Shown here: piece after piece, positions 1 to 8,305 of the stretch
Layout: each line of letters begins with the position of its first letter
How positions within the stretch are numbered: the first letter of the stretch is position 1
Assembly: GCA_027577415.1 (NCBI GenBank)
Contig: JANBQS010000797.1
Span: forward strand, 1 to 11,820
Length of the DNA stretch: 11,820 bases
Source: Coemansia sp. RSA 922
Lineage: Eukaryota; Kickxellomycota; Kickxellomycetes; Kickxellales; Kickxellaceae
Reading direction: 5' to 3'
Program-made: the position numbers and the translations under genes
Notes under the pieces: model-generated
Databases searched by the model: none
What the model was told of the DNA's origin: nothing
Seen by the model: the letters and a program-made list of their open reading frames with translations, nothing else

Positions 1-300
1 CCTGCTAACACGGGCAAAATTGACTACAGCCGGCTGGAGCACTTTATCTCGTTGCGCTATGACGAGGCGGACCAAAAACAAGAGATCATGAATGCATTCA
101 AGCTGTTCAAGCCTGACACCAAGGACACAGAGAACGCTCGTATCACACTGGCCGACTTGCAACGAATCTCTACGCACTTGGGCGAACATATTCCGGACGA
201 TGAACTTAGAGAGATGATCAATATTGCCGACATTGGCGAGACTGGCGGCGTAGATTTTGCCGACTTTACGCGAGTCATGCGCAAGACTGGCCTCTTTTAA
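1..300 (+). CDS. CDC31: centrin-like EF-hand protein, 3' part (5' end outside window)
   Basis: The frame is open from base 1 to a TAA at 298-300, giving 99 C-terminal residues; the start lies outside the window. Centrins are EF-hand proteins of microtubule-organising centres, and in fungi Cdc31 also serves the TREX-2 mRNA-export complex at nuclear pores. Visible are the tail of EF-hand 2 (NTGKIDYSRL), a linker, a third EF-hand helix (EIMNAFKLF) with an irregular loop, a fourth EF-hand (LREMINIADIGETGGVDFAD), and the ending MRKTGLF, close to the usual centrin end M-K-K-T-x-[LF]-[YF]. The third loop looks expanded by about two residues and the fourth has Gly and Thr where calcium-binding loops normally have Asp/Asn, so calcium binding in this half is doubtful. 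Calmodulin is less likely because of the C-terminal ending. The gene converges on the nucleotidase gene, 115 bp between stops. Family assignment is firm; the exact orthologue is less so. Confidence 0.78.
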   Translation, partial: PANTGKIDYSRLEHFISLRYDEADQKQEIMNAFKLFKPDTKDTENARITLADLQRISTHLGEHIPDDELREMINIADIGETGGVDFADFTRVMRKTGLF

Positions 301-415
301 GCGCGAGTTCTTCCGAATAACCCGTTTGTGAAATTCTATTTATGAAAAATGTATCAACGCAAAATTGTTTCAAAGCTTGGCCTTCTATAGACGAGTTCCA
401 GCTCGTCTGAGTGGC

Positions 416-1096
416 TCACATAAACAGCTGCGGAAGCACCTTTGGCAGCTCATGGATGGTCGTGATATGATAGTCAGTCGTTGCACTAGTGCTGGGCGGC
501 AGCTTCGACACCAGTACCGTAGTCCAGCCAATCTCTTTAGCAGTCTTGACATTCGAAACACTGTCGTCTGCAAAGTAGCAAAGCTGCGTATCCTTGACCC
601 CCGACTCTTCCATGACCTTCTCGTAGGCTCGGCGCTCGGGCTTGCACGGGAAATCGGGCTCTGTGTAGTCACAGTACGTAATACCTTCAAACAGGTCGTC
701 GACCTGCAAGCACTTGAGAACTCGCCTTGCGTGGTCAATGCCGGCATTAGTAAAAGCCCACCGCCGGGTCTTGATAGACAGTATCATTTGGCGCAGCGCA
801 GGGTCAGGTTTGATGACGCTCTCTAGCGGCAAGTCGCCATCGACCTTTTTGTTGAACTCTGCCACATCTATACCGTGGTGGTTAATAAGGCCACGCACTG
901 TCAGTCCGTAGTCCTTGTAGTAGCTGCTGCATGTGTCTACGACGCTGGCCGAGTCCATCCCAATATCCTTTCCAAACGCGTAGATACGTGCCCTCGTCAA
1001 GTGGTGGATGCCTAGGTCGGGCGAGTACAGGCAGTTGTCAATGTCAAAGTAGAATATCCGCTCGCTAGAAGTATTGTCCAAGTCACCCATCGTCAT
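416..1096 (-). CDS. SDT1: pyrimidine 5'-nucleotidase, HAD superfamily (SDT1/PHM8-like)
   Basis: Complete 226-residue protein, usual size for the family. It should dephosphorylate nucleoside monophosphates (UMP/CMP type) in the cytosol. The HAD motifs are in order: motif I FDIDNCLY with nucleophile D18 and acid/base D20; motif II FTNAG around T116-N117; motif III lysine K152 in CKPERRAYEKVM; motif IV YFADDSVSNVKTAKEIGW with D177/D178 for magnesium. The FDIDNCLY and TNAG signatures together with the cap between motifs I and II are typical of fungal Sdt1/Phm8 and plant homologues. The ATG at 1096 is followed by an in-frame ATG at 1090, and either could be used; the TGA is at 416-418. No intron is needed. 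It shares a 398-bp divergent promoter with the nucleoporin gene. SDT1 and PHM8 types cannot be separated by eye; PHM8 also acts on lysophosphatidate. Confidence 0.9.
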   Translation of the reverse strand: MTMGDLDNTSSERIFYFDIDNCLYSPDLGIHHLTRARIYAFGKDIGMDSASVVDTCSSYYKDYGLTVRGLINHHGIDVAEFNKKVDGDLPLESVIKPDPALRQMILSIKTRRWAFTNAGIDHARRVLKCLQVDDLFEGITYCDYTEPDFPCKPERRAYEKVMEESGVKDTQLCYFADDSVSNVKTAKEIGWTTVLVSKLPPSTSATTDYHITTIHELPKVLPQLFM

Positions 1097-1127
1097 TTTC
1101 GAAAAGTATCACAAACAATAGCCAAGG

Positions 1128-1137
1128 ATATATATAT
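1128..1137 (-). promoter_or_regulatory. TATA-like alternating AT tract
   Basis: The ATATATATAT run ends about 31 bp upstream of the nucleotidase ATG at 1096. As a true TATA box it would place the transcription start almost on the ATG, so the ATG at 1090 could become the effective start. The run may instead be chance AT repetition. Confidence 0.3.
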
Positions 1138-1215
1138 GTGGAGTCGACGAAGTTGAGGAGAGAAAGAAGAAACCGATCGACAAATGAGGCAAGGGGGTCT
1201 GTGCTGCGGCCTGTC

Positions 1216-1221
1216 CACGTG
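1216..1221. promoter_or_regulatory. CACGTG E-box (bHLH site)
   Basis: A perfect CACGTG palindrome in context TCCACGTGATCC lies 120 bp upstream of the nucleotidase ATG and 273 bp upstream of the nucleoporin ATG. In yeasts this core is bound by bHLH factors such as Cbf1 and Pho4. Yeast PHM8 is phosphate-responsive, which makes the position suggestive, but a 6-bp match alone is weak evidence. Confidence 0.35.
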
Positions 1222-1494
1222 ATCCTTGGTGATTTGATTATAGGCACCGTTGATACTTTTAACTAGCAACTTTCGCGTTCGCCATGACGACCAAAGTTTG
1301 TTTTCGTTTGTGTGTGATACTTTCGTATACTCTTTTTTTCTTATTTGTGTAATCCAGGTGCGCATACGTGTCTATTGTCATTCTACTCTGCATTGTTGAC
1401 ACTCTGGGATTTAAGGCAGGGTAGATCACCGAAATTTATAGAACGCGCCCTCCAGTTTGCTGGCCAATTCACTTCATTTATTTGAATTATTCGA

Positions 1495-4400
1495 ATGGAC
1501 GCTACCACAGCAGACGGCGACGCTACAGAGGTGGTGAGTGGCAATATCTCAGCGCAACTACAGCTGTACCAAGCAGTTCCGCTCCTTGTCGATAATCTCT
1601 ATCCGTATACGCGCTCTCTGCCGTTCCATACAGTTCCGTCACCCAAAGGCACCGTTAGAGCTCGTGTCAGTCACCAAGAACAGCTTGCGGCTCACTTGGG
1701 CGGCCACGTCAAAAGCTCGTTGTACACACTGCAGTCGCAGCCTGATACTTGCATACAGTGGCGAATTCTGGGCGATCGCAAAACTCTAGAGCTGCGTCCC
1801 TTGCGCTGGATTAGCAGCGGCGACACTGCTTTGGGACAATCTGATAGCGACCAGCTCTCACCGGCAGTGATCAACGAGGCTGTGTCCAGCGTGACGTCGA
1901 CTTGGAGCTTTGCCTCTCAGCTATTGGACACTGTGGTTATTGCCGATGAAGTAAGCTCGCAGGGTCAACTGCAGGTCTCAGTCACAGTGTGCTCGCAAGA
2001 CGGTGTCATCTATCGACTGGACTTTGCGTCGGCTTGGGAGATTTCCAGCGACGCCGTTGATGTCGATAGTTGTATGAGCTGGTACCTGATCGAGTGGTGC
2101 CACGATTCTGCTGGTAGGCCGATATCGGGGCGGAAGCCAACAATATTCGATGGGCTTGGTCCACATCTCTTAGCTGTTGGCTGTGAGGATTCGGCGCTGG
2201 TGTGGCTGCAGTGGCAAGATGGCTCGAGTGAGGCGCTTGGCGATCTTCATGGCTACGTTACTGAAAGCGTGTCGTCGGCTTCGGGAATCTTGCAGTCAGT
2301 CAAGGAGTTTATCCCTCGCATGCTTCGTCGTGGAGCGAGCACGGTGAGTGATTATGACGGCTTGCCTAATCGTCTCGTGTCGTTTGTTCTCACTCAGGTG
2401 CTTGATGGCAGCGTGCAGTATGCTGTTACACTGAGCCGCGATCGCAAGCTCCGGTTCTGGGCGAACGGATCGAGCTCTGCCTGCCAGCACGAGGAGCTGT
2501 TGCCCCAGCTCGACGTCCTGGGCTGCCCGATCCCCATTGACCCGCACGGCTTGCCGCTCCCGCCTATCGAGGTTGGCACGCGCAACTACATCCGCATTAT
2601 CTCTCGCAGCATGGGCGTGTACTCGAACGACTCGGAGATGGTGACTGGGCAGAGCAATGTATTTGGCGTTCTGGTGTTTGTTCCAGACGAGGCCACGCCT
2701 TACTTTACGCTCTTGCAAATAACGATTGACGAGCAGAGTCGTATCTCCGATGTGCAGACCGTTATATACAAGCCGTGCAAGGCGACCAATGGTGCTAGCC
2801 AGCTCATGGCCGACGATGAGCTGGTTGACTTCCAGGTCTCTCATCACGAGGAACTACGGCCGACTCTAGTCGAGGGGCCAAATGGGCAGCCCATTGAACA
2901 GGATATGGATTGCCCTTACTGGACTTTGTGGGCGCTGTGGGAGCGCTCGCAAGAGCAAGTCATCACTCATACGTACTTTTCGCTGCGGCCAGACGCCTCT
3001 TCCGAGGAAACGGGCGCGCAGCAGGGATTCCAATTTGAGGGACACCCGGTGCTTGGAGAGCGGTGGTATACAGTTTTGTCGCAGCACCAGGCGATGCGGC
3101 CCACAAATGACGGGCCCCAGATCAAAGAAGTCGAGGCGCGTCTGGCAAGAGCCGCAAGCGCATCACAGGGCGACAGCAATAATGGCAGCGAGAGCGCGTC
3201 CGTGTCAGCCGACCAAGGTGATAGTGACGACAACGGCACTAGCGCGGTACAAACGGGTGAGATCTCGCGGGTGTTTTTGGACCACCTATTCAATCCATCG
3301 AGATTCGATCGCGGCGTCCTTGAGCACGCCCTTGCCCTGTATGAGGCGTCGGCACGCGAGCGCGGGTTTGGCCTGCCCACAGCGGCGCATGCAGCTACAG
3401 CGGCGAGCCCTAACCTGCGTCAACGCGTGGCAACCGTAGTAGGCTCGTTCTTGCGTGTCGAGACCAGCCGGAAGAACGGCGCCATGCTGGTGGGTGAGTT
3501 CCAGCGATCGCTGTTTACCGAGTGGATGCGGTATTCCACGCTGTGCGCTCGTATCCAGCGCGTGGCCAATGCACCCAAGGCGCTGTCTCTGTGTGGATCG
3601 ACCAACATGGTCTGCGTGGTGGCGAGCAACGGCCTAATGACATTGCAATCGGCTGGCACTATCGAGTGGATGCACGCCCTGACCGAGCGTGACCCAGCGG
3701 CGTCAGTGCTGCTGAGCGCGCCCGAGTATGCGATCTGCGACAAATACCCCGATCTCGCCCAGACCAATGCTCGCCTCGAGGTTGCTCGCCTGCTTGCAGC
3801 TACATCGTACTTGTCCAATGCCATGGCAGCTGATCGTCTATCTGCCCTCACAGACGATATGGCGCGAGAGGCCAGTGGTGAGATTTTGGTATCGTATGAG
3901 ACGCGTGCCGTGGAGCTGTTTGAGAAATACGCTGCCGAGTCCATCACGCCTAACCATGCCAAGCATGCGGCGAAGCTATTGGGACTATGCCAGTCGCCTG
4001 GTGACACGATCAGCAACCTTGTACAGGAGCTGGCCAAGTCGGCTGGAGCTGCCGAGCTGTTGACTGAAGTCGACGGTGTACAGTCGTTCAAAAGCAGCGC
4101 GAGCATGGAGGGTCTGTTTGCGTCGGCGTTTGCAATCTCGACTAACGCACGGTTCGAGCTTTCTCGCGATATTACATTGTTGCTCATCTGCGTTGTCTAC
4201 TACTCTGAGGATTTGAAGACGGTAGATATTGCCAGCATTCCCTCGGTGCTCGCGACCAGCCTCAACGTATTCAACTTGTTTGCTGTCTCGCAGTGGGTGG
4301 CATCACAATCGATAAGCGCGTTCAGTGATGACTCGTTGGTTGAGGATCCTAGCTCGGTCGATGGGTTCTTGCGCAAGTTCTCGGTCCTCAACCTTAGTCG

Positions 4401-6540
4401 GCGTCGTGACTCTGCTGGCAGCGTTGCCAGCAAACCTGCTGCTACGGATTTGTCTACTGGTGGTGGTGGCAACGTCTTTGTATACAGCATGTTGCATGAT
4501 ATCCTGAGCCGCAGCTACACGGTTCGCTTTACCGGACACTCGGAGACGTTCGCTGGCATGATCACCGAGGGCATGCAGCAGATATACGCTACGCTTGGCT
4601 TTGCTGCCGCCTGGACGGGCAATACTCAATCGGTGGACGCACAGTCGCAAGTCAACGTTGTCTTGTTTGCCGCCAAGCTAGAGAAAATTGCGCCGCCAGA
4701 GCTCACAGAGTCGTTCTTGCGTTACTTGCCCAAGAGCACCGCCTCGTGCTATTTGAGCGGTCTAGTGTCTTTGCGCTTGCGTGACTATACAGGCGCCAGC
4801 GATTTCTTTGTCAACGCCGGTGTCGCCTATGGACAGGTTGGCGAGGGCATTCGCGATGGTGTAGACCTCCAGCACGTATTACCCAAGGCAGTGCTCGACT
4901 CGGGCCTTGCGTTTTCGTACTACGACCATGTGGCTGAGCTATTTGAGACCGTGCGCCAGTTCTCTCTTGTCAGTCGCTTCAGCCATCTTGCCCTCCAAGC
5001 TCTACAAGAGGAATCACAGCTCGAGACGTCGGAGTTGGCTGCCGATGTGCAGCGTGAGTGGCAGCAAAAGCTGTGGTTTAAGATCTTCTACGCCGAACTC
5101 GAGCGCAACTCTTACGAACAGGCATATATGGCGATGATGGCCAATCCCGACCAGAAGCAGCAACTGGGCTGCCTGCGCCATCTTATAAGCGTGTTGTGCG
5201 AGCGCGAGGGCGGCGTAGCTACGCTCTGTCGCTTGAGTTTCCCAGGTTTGCACGAGCATGTCGAGGAAAACTTGTTGTTCAAGGCGCGTCATAGCGATTT
5301 GTTGGCCAAACCAAACTACTTTAGGATTCTCTACTCCTTCCACGTCTACCGCGGCAACTATCGCAACGCTGCGTCGGCCATGTACCAGTACGCACGCCGC
5401 CTAGCTGCGTTGATGTTGCATACCGGCGATGTACAACGCATTTTGGTTGAGCAAGGCCAAGCACTACTGGCATGCGTCAATGGACTCAGTCTTGTTGATG
5501 CGCAGTATGCCTGGGTAGTCGTTGGCCGTCAACAAGGAGCTGCCGATAGCATAGAAGTCGCCGATGCAGACGATAGCTATATCAGACGCAAGCGTCGGAG
5601 GATCGCTATTGGACGCTACGACTCGTCCTCCAGTAGCCAGGGTCAGGATATCGACATTGTCGAGCTGGCTGACGTCCGGCGTGAATATACTTTGTGTATG
5701 GCGCGGATTACTCTCGGTACGACATTCCAAGAGATGTTCTCGCGTAACGTGTTGCTCGAACCCGAAGATGTTGTCGCTTTATACGTCAAGACTGGTATGT
5801 ACGACAACGCTGTATCGTTTGCCAAGGCGTTTGGTTTGAAGCTTGACTATATTTTGACTACGTTGGCGAAAAAGTGTCTGGAATTGTCCGTCACTCAGTC
5901 AGCCAAGGCCCAGCGTGAGCAAACACCCGACGCGTTCTGGTCAAATGTTGGAATCCGTGATAGTGCAGGTACTCCGAGTGAGCGTGCATGGCGGTTGTTA
6001 CGCTACTACCTTGATTTGGAGGAGCCCACAGAGAAGAACGACCAGCGGTACCGTTTGCTAGTGGCTGACACGATACTGGGAGCCGAAAACGACTCGGTAT
6101 TGGCACCCTGGCTTTCCTCATTGTTGCTGCTTCGCTGTCCCCAAGACTTGGTCCGTCTGTGTCTGCGCAACGGCTGTGTAACTGAGGGTGCCGAGTTCCT
6201 CTTGCAGCATATCAATACGCTACGTGGCCAGATGGCATCGACTGCGGTTGCCAAGACTACTCGTGGTGTTTGGCTGCCCTATCAGCTTTTGGATCAGACC
6301 ATGGGTATTTTGGACGATGCTGTGACGCGCTTCGAAGAGGCTGTGGAAAAGATCAAGGACGCAAAGAAGCAGGGCGGATCGGATGCCGATATGAAGCGTC
6401 TAAAGTCGCTATTTAGGAGCTATCGCGAGCGCCTAGCCTCACTGCAGCGCTTGCGGACTGATCTCAGAACGGCGTTCGATCAGTACATGGTTATTGCTGC
6501 ACGGGAGAGCCGCGATATTTCCGAGATCATTGCTGCTTGA
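1495..6540 (+). CDS. NUP160: nucleoporin Nup120/Nup160, Y-complex scaffold subunit
   Basis: Single uninterrupted 1681-codon frame, ATG 1495 to TGA 6538-6540. Nup120/Nup160 is a structural arm of the Y (Nup84/Nup107) complex of the nuclear pore. The N-terminal part (about residues 1-540) fits the family beta-propeller, with QWRILGDRKTLELRPL early and YAVTLSRDRKLRFW at about 313-326. A low-complexity Ser/Asp/Gly linker follows at about 553-588, then FLDHLFNPSRFDRGVLEHAL and a long helical region. The stretch MYQYARRLAALM ... VDAQYAWVV (about 1293-1342) matches the conserved Nup160 helical region, followed by a basic patch RRKRRR near 1364 that resembles an NLS, a Ser run, and EYTLCMARITL. The last 70 residues look coiled-coil (FEEAVEKIKDAKKQ, SYRERLASLQRLRTDL). 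It is longer than human NUP160 (about 1436 aa) and most yeast Nup120, largely through linkers. The ATG has a weak -3 context (C), but no better upstream in-frame start is seen. Confidence 0.92.
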   Translation: MDATTADGDATEVVSGNISAQLQLYQAVPLLVDNLYPYTRSLPFHTVPSPKGTVRARVSHQEQLAAHLGGHVKSSLYTLQSQPDTCIQWRILGDRKTLELRPLRWISSGDTALGQSDSDQLSPAVINEAVSSVTSTWSFASQLLDTVVIADEVSSQGQLQVSVTVCSQDGVIYRLDFASAWEISSDAVDVDSCMSWYLIEWCHDSAGRPISGRKPTIFDGLGPHLLAVGCEDSALVWLQWQDGSSEALGDLHGYVTESVSSASGILQSVKEFIPRMLRRGASTVSDYDGLPNRLVSFVLTQVLDGSVQYAVTLSRDRKLRFWANGSSSACQHEELLPQLDVLGCPIPIDPHGLPLPPIEVGTRNYIRIISRSMGVYSNDSEMVTGQSNVFGVLVFVPDEATPYFTLLQITIDEQSRISDVQTVIYKPCKATNGASQLMADDELVDFQVSHHEELRPTLVEGPNGQPIEQDMDCPYWTLWALWERSQEQVITHTYFSLRPDASSEETGAQQGFQFEGHPVLGERWYTVLSQHQAMRPTNDGPQIKEVEARLARAASASQGDSNNGSESASVSADQGDSDDNGTSAVQTGEISRVFLDHLFNPSRFDRGVLEHALALYEASARERGFGLPTAAHAATAASPNLRQRVATVVGSFLRVETSRKNGAMLVGEFQRSLFTEWMRYSTLCARIQRVANAPKALSLCGSTNMVCVVASNGLMTLQSAGTIEWMHALTERDPAASVLLSAPEYAICDKYPDLAQTNARLEVARLLAATSYLSNAMAADRLSALTDDMAREASGEILVSYETRAVELFEKYAAESITPNHAKHAAKLLGLCQSPGDTISNLVQELAKSAGAAELLTEVDGVQSFKSSASMEGLFASAFAISTNARFELSRDITLLLICVVYYSEDLKTVDIASIPSVLATSLNVFNLFAVSQWVASQSISAFSDDSLVEDPSSVDGFLRKFSVLNLSRRRDSAGSVASKPAATDLSTGGGGNVFVYSMLHDILSRSYTVRFTGHSETFAGMITEGMQQIYATLGFAAAWTGNTQSVDAQSQVNVVLFAAKLEKIAPPELTESFLRYLPKSTASCYLSGLVSLRLRDYTGASDFFVNAGVAYGQVGEGIRDGVDLQHVLPKAVLDSGLAFSYYDHVAELFETVRQFSLVSRFSHLALQALQEESQLETSELAADVQREWQQKLWFKIFYAELERNSYEQAYMAMMANPDQKQQLGCLRHLISVLCEREGGVATLCRLSFPGLHEHVEENLLFKARHSDLLAKPNYFRILYSFHVYRGNYRNAASAMYQYARRLAALMLHTGDVQRILVEQGQALLACVNGLSLVDAQYAWVVVGRQQGAADSIEVADADDSYIRRKRRRIAIGRYDSSSSSQGQDIDIVELADVRREYTLCMARITLGTTFQEMFSRNVLLEPEDVVALYVKTGMYDNAVSFAKAFGLKLDYILTTLAKKCLELSVTQSAKAQREQTPDAFWSNVGIRDSAGTPSERAWRLLRYYLDLEEPTEKNDQRYRLLVADTILGAENDSVLAPWLSSLLLLRCPQDLVRLCLRNGCVTEGAEFLLQHINTLRGQMASTAVAKTTRGVWLPYQLLDQTMGILDDAVTRFEEAVEKIKDAKKQGGSDADMKRLKSLFRSYRERLASLQRLRTDLRTAFDQYMVIAARESRDISEIIAA

Positions 6541-6727
6541 GTGTCGGTTGCTTTGGAAATAATGTTACCGTGTTTCTATTCTTCATTTCTTTTTTCCATT
6601 CAAATATTTACCAACTATGTGATTCAACACTGTCGCTATTGTTTAGGGAGGGATTTTTCTTCGGGTTTTACTCTATAAAAACAAAAAAAAAATGAACTGT
6701 TCAACAAAATAGATGTAGAAAGTACTA

Positions 6728-6733
6728 AATAAA
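6728..6733 (+). terminator. candidate polyadenylation signal of NUP160 (AATAAA)
   Basis: AATAAA on the plus strand, 188 bp after the NUP160 stop and within ACTAAATAAAATAG. It is the best canonical signal downstream of this gene. AT-rich DNA gives chance matches, so confidence is moderate. Confidence 0.45.
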
Positions 6734-6822
6734 ATAGTTGTTATTTGACACTGGAAAATTTCCTTGCTTTTTATACCTAGGTGAAAAAAATGTCTGCCCA
6801 GAGGGTGCAGCTCTTGTTTTAA

Positions 6823-6869
6823 GGGACTTGTCAGCAGGCTCCAATGCAACCACCCTGCTGACGAGTCCC
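6823..6869. repeat. GC-rich inverted repeat, 16-bp stem with 15-nt loop
   Basis: Left arm 6823-6838 (GGGACTTGTCAGCAGG) pairs with right arm 6854-6869 (CCTGCTGACGAGTCCC). Fifteen of 16 pairs are Watson-Crick and the other is a G-U wobble in plus-strand RNA. The loop is 6839-6853. The hairpin stands out in AT-rich DNA and is followed by a T-rich stretch (6871-6891). It could be a structured RNA, a transcription barrier between the convergent NUP160 and copy A units, or a relic of a foldback element. Confidence 0.75.
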
Positions 6870-7252
6870 CTAGTTGTTTTCATTTTTTTTTGTTTCGTGT
6901 TGCAAGACTTGAAACTAAATCGTAGCCTTGTAAGCCTGTCTTTTTCGAGCTAGCTGTTCTTGTTCATGTAGTGCAAGAATTGTACTACTTTTATTCAAAG
7001 TTTTCCCCCTCCCTTATTTTCAGCTCGACTCCTCCCCCACCTTTCAACCTTTCAATGCTGCCCAAGACTTGTTGGAAAAATGTAGGGCTTTGTAATTACT
7101 ATTCTCAATGGCTCTGCTTTCACTCACTTCTTTTGTTATGCTGCATTTTCCTTAGTTGATACATTACATTATATTGCCTCTATTTGCACTGTTCACCCTT
7201 GTCCTTGTCAAATCGTAAACCAATTCTACTAAAAGCTATCTGTCTAAACAAG

Positions 7253-7258
7253 TTTATT
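7253..7258 (-). terminator. candidate polyadenylation signal of copy A
   Basis: AATAAA on the minus strand (plus TTTATT), about 274 bp past the stop of copy A. The same AGTTTATTTA sequence lies 286 bp past the stop of copy C, followed within 25-35 bp by a shared ATGTTAAGGTCATTAAAA. This equivalent placement supports a retained 3'-end signal. Confidence 0.5.
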
Positions 7259-7531
7259 TAGAAATAATATGTTAAAATGTTAAGGTCATTAAAAATAATG
7301 CTAGAGAATGGTACTCGAAAGAATGTCTTACTGAGTACTCAAGGCATTGAAGCTGCTAGCATGGCTATGGAAATATGTAAGCTCAAGATCAGTTTGCTAG
7401 CTCCTATGACCACGTTGGTGTGGAATTCAATAAGCTTGGACAAAAGCTCTCTCTCCGATTCAATGTTCTGAAACGGGATAGGAGACAACTAGAATATTGA
7501 AACTTAGCCAGGTCCTGACACCTCAAGGTGG

Positions 7532-7882
7532 TTAAGAAGGAACCAAGCTCTGCATATATTCTAATAGTGTTGGTCCTTGGTCAGCATCCGTGTATGGGAT
7601 CGACTGTACTGTGGTTGGCTCATTATTACTACCAGGGATGTCACGCTTAACCCAACGAACTGTCCAATGATCATCAGTTTTTAAACATCTAAAAGAAACC
7701 TCTTGGTTACCCTTAATCACTGCACATGCAAAATTACCCTCAATATCCCTATTATGAGTATTACTACCGTCGTCTAGGATCAAACGCATAGTGACATTAT
7801 TAGCAAAAGTAGAAATAGCTACGAGTGCTAATGAAGGTGAAGTAAAAATGGTTTGACCTACGTCATCACTAAATGAATCCAT
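7532..7882 (-). CDS. unknown small-protein family, copy A (116 aa)
   Basis: I do not recognise this family. I place the start at the ATG at 7882 because it aligns with the start of copy B and sits about 110 bp downstream of a TATA box; the TAA is at 7532-7534. The 116-residue product has an N-terminal helix-like segment (IFTSPSLALVAISTFANNVT, about 12-31), then a beta-rich core with C53 and C66 (C-x12-C), W77 at C-x10-W in VRWVK, and YTDADQG at 97-103. From this ATG no signal peptide or membrane segment is seen. A longer in-frame opening exists upstream with a hydrophobic stretch, but it runs through the TATA box and is not preserved in copy B. A is the most divergent of the three copies and has its own C-terminus (EYMQSLVPS). 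A cytosolic or nuclear location is inferred only from the missing leader. Confidence 0.72.
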   Translation of the reverse strand: MDSFSDDVGQTIFTSPSLALVAISTFANNVTMRLILDDGSNTHNRDIEGNFACAVIKGNQEVSFRCLKTDDHWTVRWVKRDIPGSNNEPTTVQSIPYTDADQGPTLLEYMQSLVPS

Positions 7883-8003
7883 ATTATCTGTCTTGTTTGT
7901 TTGAATCAAGTGCAGTACTATGAGAGATGTTGTAAGAGTGAGTTGGAGGAGATAAAGAAAATTTTTTGTTTTGAGGTGGGTAAGGCTCATGCTTTTTATA
8001 CCC
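7883..8003 (-). promoter_or_regulatory. core promoter and leader of copy A
   Basis: On the minus strand GGGTATAAAAAGC (8003-7991) is a strong TATA box, about 110 bp before the ATG. The following leader (GCCTTACCCACCTCAAAAC, a CT-rich stretch, then CTCATAG and a CAAACAAAC run) is nearly the same as that of copy B. Both leaders are CT/CA-rich. The predicted transcription start is about 25-35 bp after the TATA box. Confidence 0.65.
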
Positions 8004-8251
8004 AGCTGCTTGACAGAGAGTGGAAGAAGAAGAAAAGTGTCTACCAAGAAAATAGTTCTTGCTCCAAAAAAATTTGTATTCTAGACTGCTTGGGCATGAC
8101 CATTTTTTGTGTTTCTGTTTCCATATCTGGCTGTGTTTTTCCAATTATTGCTATGTTGTAGTGGTTTCGGGTTATTTATAAAGGCATTCTTTGTGTTTTC
8201 TTTTTAACACTGCCTATTTGGATATGTTCTAGCACTACATTTCCATATTTC

Positions 8252-8305
8252 ACTATACTCAGACATGGCTTTCACCACAAAGCTTTAGTGGTTTCTGAGT
8301 ATAGT
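8252..8305. repeat. foldback inverted repeat, 12-bp perfect arms
   Basis: ACTATACTCAGA (8252-8263) and TCTGAGTATAGT (8294-8305) are perfect inverted repeats around 30 bp that themselves contain an imperfect palindrome (CCACAAAGCTTTAGTGG). In the matching upstream block of copy B these bases are missing: CATTTCC runs on to the CAAAGGG-like sequence without the arms. It may be a very small foldback/MITE-like insertion. No clear target-site duplication is seen. Confidence 0.6.

Larger units (their letters stand above)
1097..1494. promoter_or_regulatory. divergent promoter region, nucleotidase (-) / nucleoporin (+)
   Basis: The 398 bp between the two start codons contain no supportable gene. They hold an alternating AT tract near the nucleotidase start, a palindromic E-box at 1216-1221, and a pyrimidine-rich run (about 1320-1346) on the plus strand. 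The sequence before the nucleoporin ATG is AT-rich (1476-1494), as is common for fungal leaders. Transcription starts cannot be placed. Confidence 0.6.
6541..7248. other. AT-rich gene-free interval after NUP160
   Basis: About 700 bp with no supportable gene; open frames are short and of biased composition. It contains the NUP160 3' end, homopolymer A/T runs (for example about 6681-6691 and 6883-6891) and one GC-rich hairpin at 6823-6869. Base composition drops sharply from the GC-richer gene to its left. It is the convergent 3'/3' interval between NUP160 and copy A of the small-gene array. Confidence 0.6.

Noticed and set aside
385..826. Open frames overlapping the nucleotidase gene in other frames
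   Set aside because: No recognisable motif; they are shadows of a gene with all four HAD motifs in place.
1464..1468. CCAAT box before NUP160
   Set aside because: It is only 27 bp from the ATG, too close for a normal CCAAT element; probably chance.
2296..4187. Long antisense open frames inside the nucleoporin gene
   Set aside because: They reflect codon bias of the real plus-strand gene; no family features or promoters are seen.
6768..6812. TATA-like CTTTTTATACC with a following TGTCTGCCCAGAG, resembling the copy B promoter, as a relic of a fourth array unit
   Set aside because: Similarity is limited to short pieces and no trace of the coding core was found on its downstream (lower-coordinate) side.
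7883..8047. Upstream extension of copy A giving a 171-residue form with a hydrophobic, signal-like N-terminus
   Set aside because: It reads through the TATA box, its internal upstream ATG lies only about 10 bp after the TATA, and the frame is not preserved in the matching leader of copy B.
7884..8144. Short open frames with apparent similarity between A and B leaders (KSLTHLKTK-like) as a conserved peptide
   Set aside because: The shared peptide follows from the conserved leader DNA; it is in frame with the gene in A but not in B and has no conserved start.
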